In this document: positions 59,950 to 64,000 of the stretch, piece by piece | Numbering within the stretch: position 1 is the stretch's first letter | How the letters are laid out: the number at the start of each line of letters is the position of its first letter | NCBI GenBank assembly: GCA_028704385.1 | Contig: JAQVLA010000005.1 | Location: forward strand, 115,447 to 179,446 | DNA: 64,000 nucleotides | DNA from: Bacteroidales bacterium | GTDB lineage: Bacteria; Bacteroidota; Bacteroidia; Bacteroidales; F082 | Direction: 5' to 3' | Program-made: the position numbers and the translations under genes | Notes under the pieces: generated by a model | Databases searched by the model: none | Seen by the model: only the letters and a program-made list of their open reading frames with translations | Told to the model about the DNA's origin: nothing

Positions 59950-62835
59950 CTATTGTTCTATGTAATCTTCAATAGGTGCACAGGTGCAAATCAGGTTACG
60001 GTCGCCATAAGCATCATCAATACGTGTGACCGGTGGGAAGTATTTATCAACCAAATCTGATTTCATCGGAAATGCAGCCTGTTCGCGTGTGTAAGGAAAG
60101 TTCCATTCGGAATTGATCAGCATTTCGGCTGTATGTGGCGCATTGGTTATCAGATTGTTTACCTTATCCGCTTTTCCTTCTTCCACCTGTCTTATCTCTT
60201 CGCGAATGGCAGCCATCGCATCAATAAACCTATCCAGCTCGGCCAGTGGCTCACTTTCGGTAGGTTCTACCATTAAAGTGCCATGCACCGGAAAAGCAAC
60301 GGTTGGTGCATGAAAACCATAATCCATCAGACGTTTTGCCACATCAACAGCTGATATATCGGCAGTTTTGCTGAATTTATTCAGGTCGAGAATCATTTCG
60401 TGTGCTACACGTCCTTTATTTCCTGTATATAAAATCGGGAAATGCTCCTCAAGTTTTACCTTCATATAATTAGCATTTAAAATGGCAATTTCTGTCGACC
60501 TTTTCAATCCTTCTGCGCCAAGCATCTTGATGTAGCCATAAGAAATAGGTAAGATAAAAGCACTGCCAAATGGTGCTGCAGATACCGCTGTGATGGCTTT
60601 CCTGCCTCCTGTTTTTACAATCGAATGGCCGGGCAAAAATGCTGCTAAATGATTTGCAACACCGATAGGCCCTACACCCGGACCACCACCACCATGAGGT
60701 ATTGCGAAGGTTTTATGGAGGTTCAAGTGACAAACATCAGCACCAATGAAGCCAGGACTGGTCAGTCCGACCTGCGCATTCATATTGGCACCATCCATAT
60801 ACACCTGTCCGCCATTTTGGTGGATGATATCAACAATTTCGCGGATAGCTTTTTCAAAAACACCATGTGTAGAAGGATATGTGATCATGGCAGCTGCCAG
60901 TACATCCTTGTTGGTTTCAGCTTTTTCGCGCAAATCGGCTACGTCGATATTTCCTTTGTCGTCGCATTTAACAACAACTACGTTCATTCCTGCCATTACC
61001 GCACTGGCCGGATTTGTGCCGTGTGCCGATGAAGGAATCAAACACACATTGCGATGGCTTTGTCCCAAGGATTCAAGATAAGCCCGAATGACCAGCAAAC
61101 CAGTATATTCGCCACTTGCACCAGAATTAGGCTGAAAAGAAATGGCTTTAAACCCAGTGATATTGCAGAGGTCTTTCTCCAGCGTTTCAATCAATTCATA
61201 ATATCCTGCTGCCTGTTGTTTTGGCACAAAAGGATGCAAATTGGCAAACTCAGGCCAACTTAATGAAAATAATTCTGCAGCGGCATTCAGTTTCATGGTA
61301 CACGATCCCAAAGGAATCATGGTGCGGTTTAATCCTAAATCTCTGTTTTCGAGTTTTTTGAGATAACGCATCATGTCTGTCTCCGAATGATACCGGTTAA
61401 AGACTTCATGCGCCATAAAATCGGAGGTACGAACTAAATTTTCAGGTAAGGCCGAAAAAGTACTGCATACCTTAGGGTCACAAACAAATTTCTCAAATGG
61501 TGTGCCCAAAATCGTAGAAACGACTTTTATAATTTCATTTACATCCTCCAGGCTCGTTGTTTCGTCCAGACTAATACTGAATAAATGTTCATCTATCCAT
61601 CTGAAATTCATTCTATTTGCTTCGGCATGAGCTTTTAATTCCGAAGTAGTCTTGTTGGAGGGCAATTCAAGTAAAAGTGTATCAAAGAAAAACTCATTCC
61701 GTTGTTTCAGCCCAATCTTACGTAATTCTTTATCAAGCACATTGGCTAATATATGCATATGTCTGGCCATTTCCTTCAATCTTTTAGGGCCATGATAAAT
61801 AGCATAAAAAGCTGACATCGAAGCTAATAAAGCCTGAGCTGTGCAGATGTTGGAAGTAGCTCTTTCGCGTTTGATATGCTGTTCTCTGGTTTGCAAGGCC
61901 ATTCTTAAGGCACGATTTCCGTTGGCATCTTTTGATATGCCGATTATTCTGCCCGGGATATTTCTTTTGTAATTTTCGGTTGTGGCAAAATAACCTGCAT
62001 GTGGACCGCCAAATCCCATCGGGATACCAAAGCGTTGAGAGGAACCCACTACAGCATCTGCTCCCCATTCTCCGGGAGGGCTAAGCAAGACCAGACTCAG
62101 CAGGTCGGCAGCTACAACAACCTGAATTCCAATTGATTTATATTTCTCTGTTAATTCTCTTAAATCTTTTATTGCACCAAATTGATCAGGATATTGTAAC
62201 AAAATGCCAAAGTACTGCTCATCCAGGGTATCAATATGAATGCTTCCTTCCACCACTTCGATCCCCATCGGCAGCGCACGTGTTCTTACGACTTCAAGTG
62301 TTTGAGGAAATACTCCTTTATCAACAAAAAACTTGTTTACACCCGCTTTTTGCTGCGCCCTGCTTCTGCTGGCAAAAAACATCAACATGGCTTCGGCAGC
62401 CGAAGTGGCTTCATCGAGCAGTGAGGCATTGGCTATTGGCAAACCACTGAGGTCAGAAATCATCGTTTGATAATTTAGCAAGGCTTCCAAACGTCCTTGT
62501 GAAATCTCGGCCTGATACGGTGTGTAGGCAGTGTACCAGCCCGGATTTTCGAGCACGTTGCGGGTAATCACTGCCGGAGTGATGGTACTATAATATCCCA
62601 TCCCGATATAGGATTTGAAAAGCTTGTTTTTGGAAGCGAGTGCTTTCAGGTGATTTAAATACTCATACTCATTCATCCCCTCACCAATATCCAGCTTTTC
62701 CTTATTACGGATATCTTCCGGAATTACCTCATCTATAAGTTGATCAACAGAGGCAACACCAACAGTCTGAAGCATCTGTTCAATATCATCTTTAGCAGGC
62801 CCTAAATGGCGCTGAACAAAATTGTTTGTGATCAT
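59950..62835 (-). CDS. gcvP: Glycine dehydrogenase (decarboxylating), P protein
   Basis: 961 residues, the normal size of the single-chain (fused P1-P2) enzyme. It decarboxylates glycine using PLP and passes the aminomethyl group to the H-protein lipoyl arm. N-terminal 'FVQRHLGPAKDDIEQML', 'YIGMGYYSTITPAVI', the C-half 'MIPLGSCTMKLNAAAEL' and the PLP-Lys 'NLHKTFAIPHGGGGPG' are all present. No gcvT or gcvH is in the window, so the other subunits are elsewhere. A -7 box lies 69 bases upstream. Confidence 0.97.
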   Translation of the reverse strand: MITNNFVQRHLGPAKDDIEQMLQTVGVASVDQLIDEVIPEDIRNKEKLDIGEGMNEYEYLNHLKALASKNKLFKSYIGMGYYSTITPAVITRNVLENPGWYTAYTPYQAEISQGRLEALLNYQTMISDLSGLPIANASLLDEATSAAEAMLMFFASRSRAQQKAGVNKFFVDKGVFPQTLEVVRTRALPMGIEVVEGSIHIDTLDEQYFGILLQYPDQFGAIKDLRELTEKYKSIGIQVVVAADLLSLVLLSPPGEWGADAVVGSSQRFGIPMGFGGPHAGYFATTENYKRNIPGRIIGISKDANGNRALRMALQTREQHIKRERATSNICTAQALLASMSAFYAIYHGPKRLKEMARHMHILANVLDKELRKIGLKQRNEFFFDTLLLELPSNKTTSELKAHAEANRMNFRWIDEHLFSISLDETTSLEDVNEIIKVVSTILGTPFEKFVCDPKVCSTFSALPENLVRTSDFMAHEVFNRYHSETDMMRYLKKLENRDLGLNRTMIPLGSCTMKLNAAAELFSLSWPEFANLHPFVPKQQAAGYYELIETLEKDLCNITGFKAISFQPNSGASGEYTGLLVIRAYLESLGQSHRNVCLIPSSAHGTNPASAVMAGMNVVVVKCDDKGNIDVADLREKAETNKDVLAAAMITYPSTHGVFEKAIREIVDIIHQNGGQVYMDGANMNAQVGLTSPGFIGADVCHLNLHKTFAIPHGGGGPGVGPIGVANHLAAFLPGHSIVKTGGRKAITAVSAAPFGSAFILPISYGYIKMLGAEGLKRSTEIAILNANYMKVKLEEHFPILYTGNKGRVAHEMILDLNKFSKTADISAVDVAKRLMDYGFHAPTVAFPVHGTLMVEPTESEPLAELDRFIDAMAAIREEIRQVEEGKADKVNNLITNAPHTAEMLINSEWNFPYTREQAAFPMKSDLVDKYFPPVTRIDDAYGDRNLICTCAPIEDYIEQ

Positions 62836-62903
62836 AAATGTACAATTAGCAGATTCAAAAAAATCAATTTGTAAAATCTAGTATAAAGCAAGGTTTCGAG
62901 CGG

Positions 62904-62911
62904 CAAAGGTA
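62904..62911 (-). promoter_or_regulatory. -7 box upstream of gcvP
   Basis: CAAAGGTA on the plus strand, minus-strand TACCTTTG, matching TAnnTTTG. The -33 region (about 62931-62936) has no TTG. Leader about 60 bases; no glycine riboswitch is evident. Confidence 0.45.
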
Positions 62912-63030
62912 GAAATTGTTTCAGTAAATTCCATGTATACGGACTAAATATTGTTAACTAATTAACAAATAAGAATATCGTCCATTTGGCCGAATAAACC
63001 CAGATACAGGTAACAGTTAATCAATTATTT

Positions 63031-63059
63031 AAAAGAAAAAAGAGAAGCAATTGCCTCTC
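63031..63059 (-). terminator. Rho-independent terminator of the pyrophosphatase gene
   Basis: Minus strand: GAGAGGCAATTGCTTCTC (63059-63042), arms with one mismatch around AATT, then TTTTTTCTTTT (63041-63031). It lies 31 bases past the stop at 63090. Confidence 0.75.
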
Positions 63060-63089
63060 CATTTTCACATTGTGCTTAAGAAAAAAATC

Positions 63090-64000
63090 TTAATCAGTCC
63101 AATCGAACCACGAGGCGATGGGCGACTGATATTCATCTTGTGTTTGATCCACATTTTGTACTTTTGGATTCAGTTCCTGTTTATCACTTATTTTTGCAGT
63201 ATCAACAGCTATTGAGGGGGCAATAACCAAAGCGACAACAGACATCAGCTTGAGCAGGATATTCAGCGAAGGCCCACTGGTATCTTTAAATGGATCACCA
63301 ACAGTATCACCAACTACGGTAGCCTTATGCGAATCGCTGCCTTTGCCATACAACACCTCCTCGTAGATTACACCTTCTTCAACCATTTTTTTGGCATTAT
63401 CCCAGGCACCACCTGCGTTTGATTGATATATTGCCAATAAAACCCCTGATGCCGTTACACCTGCCAATAAACCTCCCAGCATCTCGGCACCTCCGGCAAA
63501 TCCAACGAATGCAGGAGCTACAATGGCCAATAATCCAGGTAGTATCATCTCTCTGAGAGAGGCATCGGTCGAAATCTCGACACATTTTTCATATTCGGCA
63601 GATTGTTCGGCATCGTGCATGATCACTGTTTCCTCTTTGGTGATATGCTCCAGGTTGCCGTCATACTTTTTCATCACAGCCAGTGCCTTGGTAAGTGCCG
63701 GAATTTCACGGAACTGTCGTCTTACCTCAGTGATCATTTTTTTTGCGGCTCGCCCCACAGCACCCATCGCCATCGAACTGAATAAATAAGGAAGCATGCC
63801 TCCGATAAGCAGACCCGCCATGATAACCGGCTTCGAAATATCAATGGTAATAATATTGGCCTGCGACATAAAAGCCGAAAACAGAGCCAGGGCTGTTAAA
63901 GTAGCAGAAGCAATTGCAAAACCCTTACCAATGGCAGCGGTGGTATTTCCAACTGCATCAAGTTTGTCAGTTCTTTGACGGACTTCTTTTGGCAACTCAC
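63090..64000 (-). CDS. hppA: Membrane-bound ion-translocating pyrophosphatase, C-terminal part
   Basis: About 303 C-terminal codons; the start is beyond the window. It couples hydrolysis of pyrophosphate to H+ or Na+ export across the inner membrane. '[19 protein letters not shown]' is the key family motif. The residue after GNTT that decides potassium dependence (Ala in K+-dependent, Lys in K+-independent enzymes) is Ala, so a K+-dependent enzyme is predicted. '[20 protein letters not shown]' supplies the conserved acidic residues and is followed by the last helix. Whether it pumps H+, Na+ or both cannot be decided without the N-terminal half. Confidence 0.93.
   Translation of the reverse strand, partial: ELPKEVRQRTDKLDAVGNTTAAIGKGFAIASATLTALALFSAFMSQANIITIDISKPVIMAGLLIGGMLPYLFSSMAMGAVGRAAKKMITEVRRQFREIPALTKALAVMKKYDGNLEHITKEETVIMHDAEQSAEYEKCVEISTDASLREMILPGLLAIVAPAFVGFAGGAEMLGGLLAGVTASGVLLAIYQSNAGGAWDNAKKMVEEGVIYEEVLYGKGSDSHKATVVGDTVGDPFKDTSGPSLNILLKLMSVVALVIAPSIAVDTAKISDKQELNPKVQNVDQTQDEYQSPIASWFDWTD

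Noticed and set aside
62836..62910. Glycine riboswitch upstream of gcvP
   Set aside because: The leader of about 60 bases is too short and shows no aptamer-like paired elements.
1..64000. CRISPR arrays, tRNA or rRNA genes, complete IS elements
   Set aside because: No regularly spaced repeats, no T-arm/CCA-like patterns and no transposase frames were seen on reading; a dedicated search (tRNA covariance model, CRISPR finder) was not possible.

Overview
The window looks like chromosomal DNA of a Bacteroidetes bacterium, probably Bacteroidales/Marinilabiliales-like. The evidence is two type IX secretion (T9SS) C-terminal sorting domains, several Bacteroidetes-type promoters (a TTG-containing -33 box, 19-20 bases, then TAnnTTTG), mostly absent Shine-Dalgarno sequences, and typical families (DUF6427, DUF5522, TIGR01777 epimerase, B1 metallo-beta-lactamase, a T9SS protein with dockerin-like and cohesin-like parts). 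I see no rRNA, tRNA, CRISPR array, prophage or complete insertion sequence.

Region by region. 1-8.2 kb: end of a hotdog thioesterase, a small membrane protein, a membrane-anchored diheme cytochrome c, bcp peroxiredoxin with a TIGR01777 epimerase, a MATE exporter, and a large membrane-anchored protein ending in a propeller-like half. 8.2-12.3 kb: a leftward operon GT4 glycosyltransferase, purD, DUF6427, rnhB. 12.3-18.2 kb: a rightward surface-polysaccharide group (decayed FkbM methyltransferase, Wzx-like flippase, two tandem Wzz-like chain-length proteins, O-antigen ligase), facing leftward efp-lpxD and, beyond them, a membrane protein and an asparagine-synthase-like enzyme. 22-31.9 kb: an AT-rich, loosely packed accessory stretch, all leftward: B1 metallo-beta-lactamase, S41 peptidase, DUF3795 protein, AlkD-like repair protein, T9SS leucine-rich protein, GNAT/YoaP protein, DUF417 protein, two overlapping methyltransferases and a frameshifted lipoprotein.

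32-37.2 kb: a tightly coupled rightward operon with an AmgK-like sugar kinase fused to a RapZ C-terminal domain, a 44-residue CxxC protein, a MurU-like nucleotidyltransferase and an AddB-like nuclease. The first and third suggest amino-sugar (MurNAc) recycling with a built-in amino-sugar sensor. 37.2-45.1 kb: a promoter, then two hybrid histidine kinases (five-domain soluble; 1460-residue membrane) followed by CheR and CheB, with no methyl-accepting receptor or DNA-binding regulator.

46.2-54.7 kb: an ECF sigma factor overlapping a membrane TPR protein, facing a secreted/membrane TPR-CHAT caspase-like protease. The CHAT stop codon is made by the end of a 289-bp inverted-repeat element (MITE-like). 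Next come a T9SS dockerin/cohesin protein and a thioredoxin-fold protein. An identical, nearly palindromic 17-mer lies upstream of the sigma gene and in the divergent intergenic region of the last two genes, suggesting a shared regulon. I consider this the best candidate for an undescribed system. 54.7-64 kb: trmN6, rimM, DUF5522, a polytopic GT39-like protein, an Lrp regulator divergent from a Cys/Met PLP enzyme with a candidate operator, gcvP, and the C-terminal part of a membrane pyrophosphatase.
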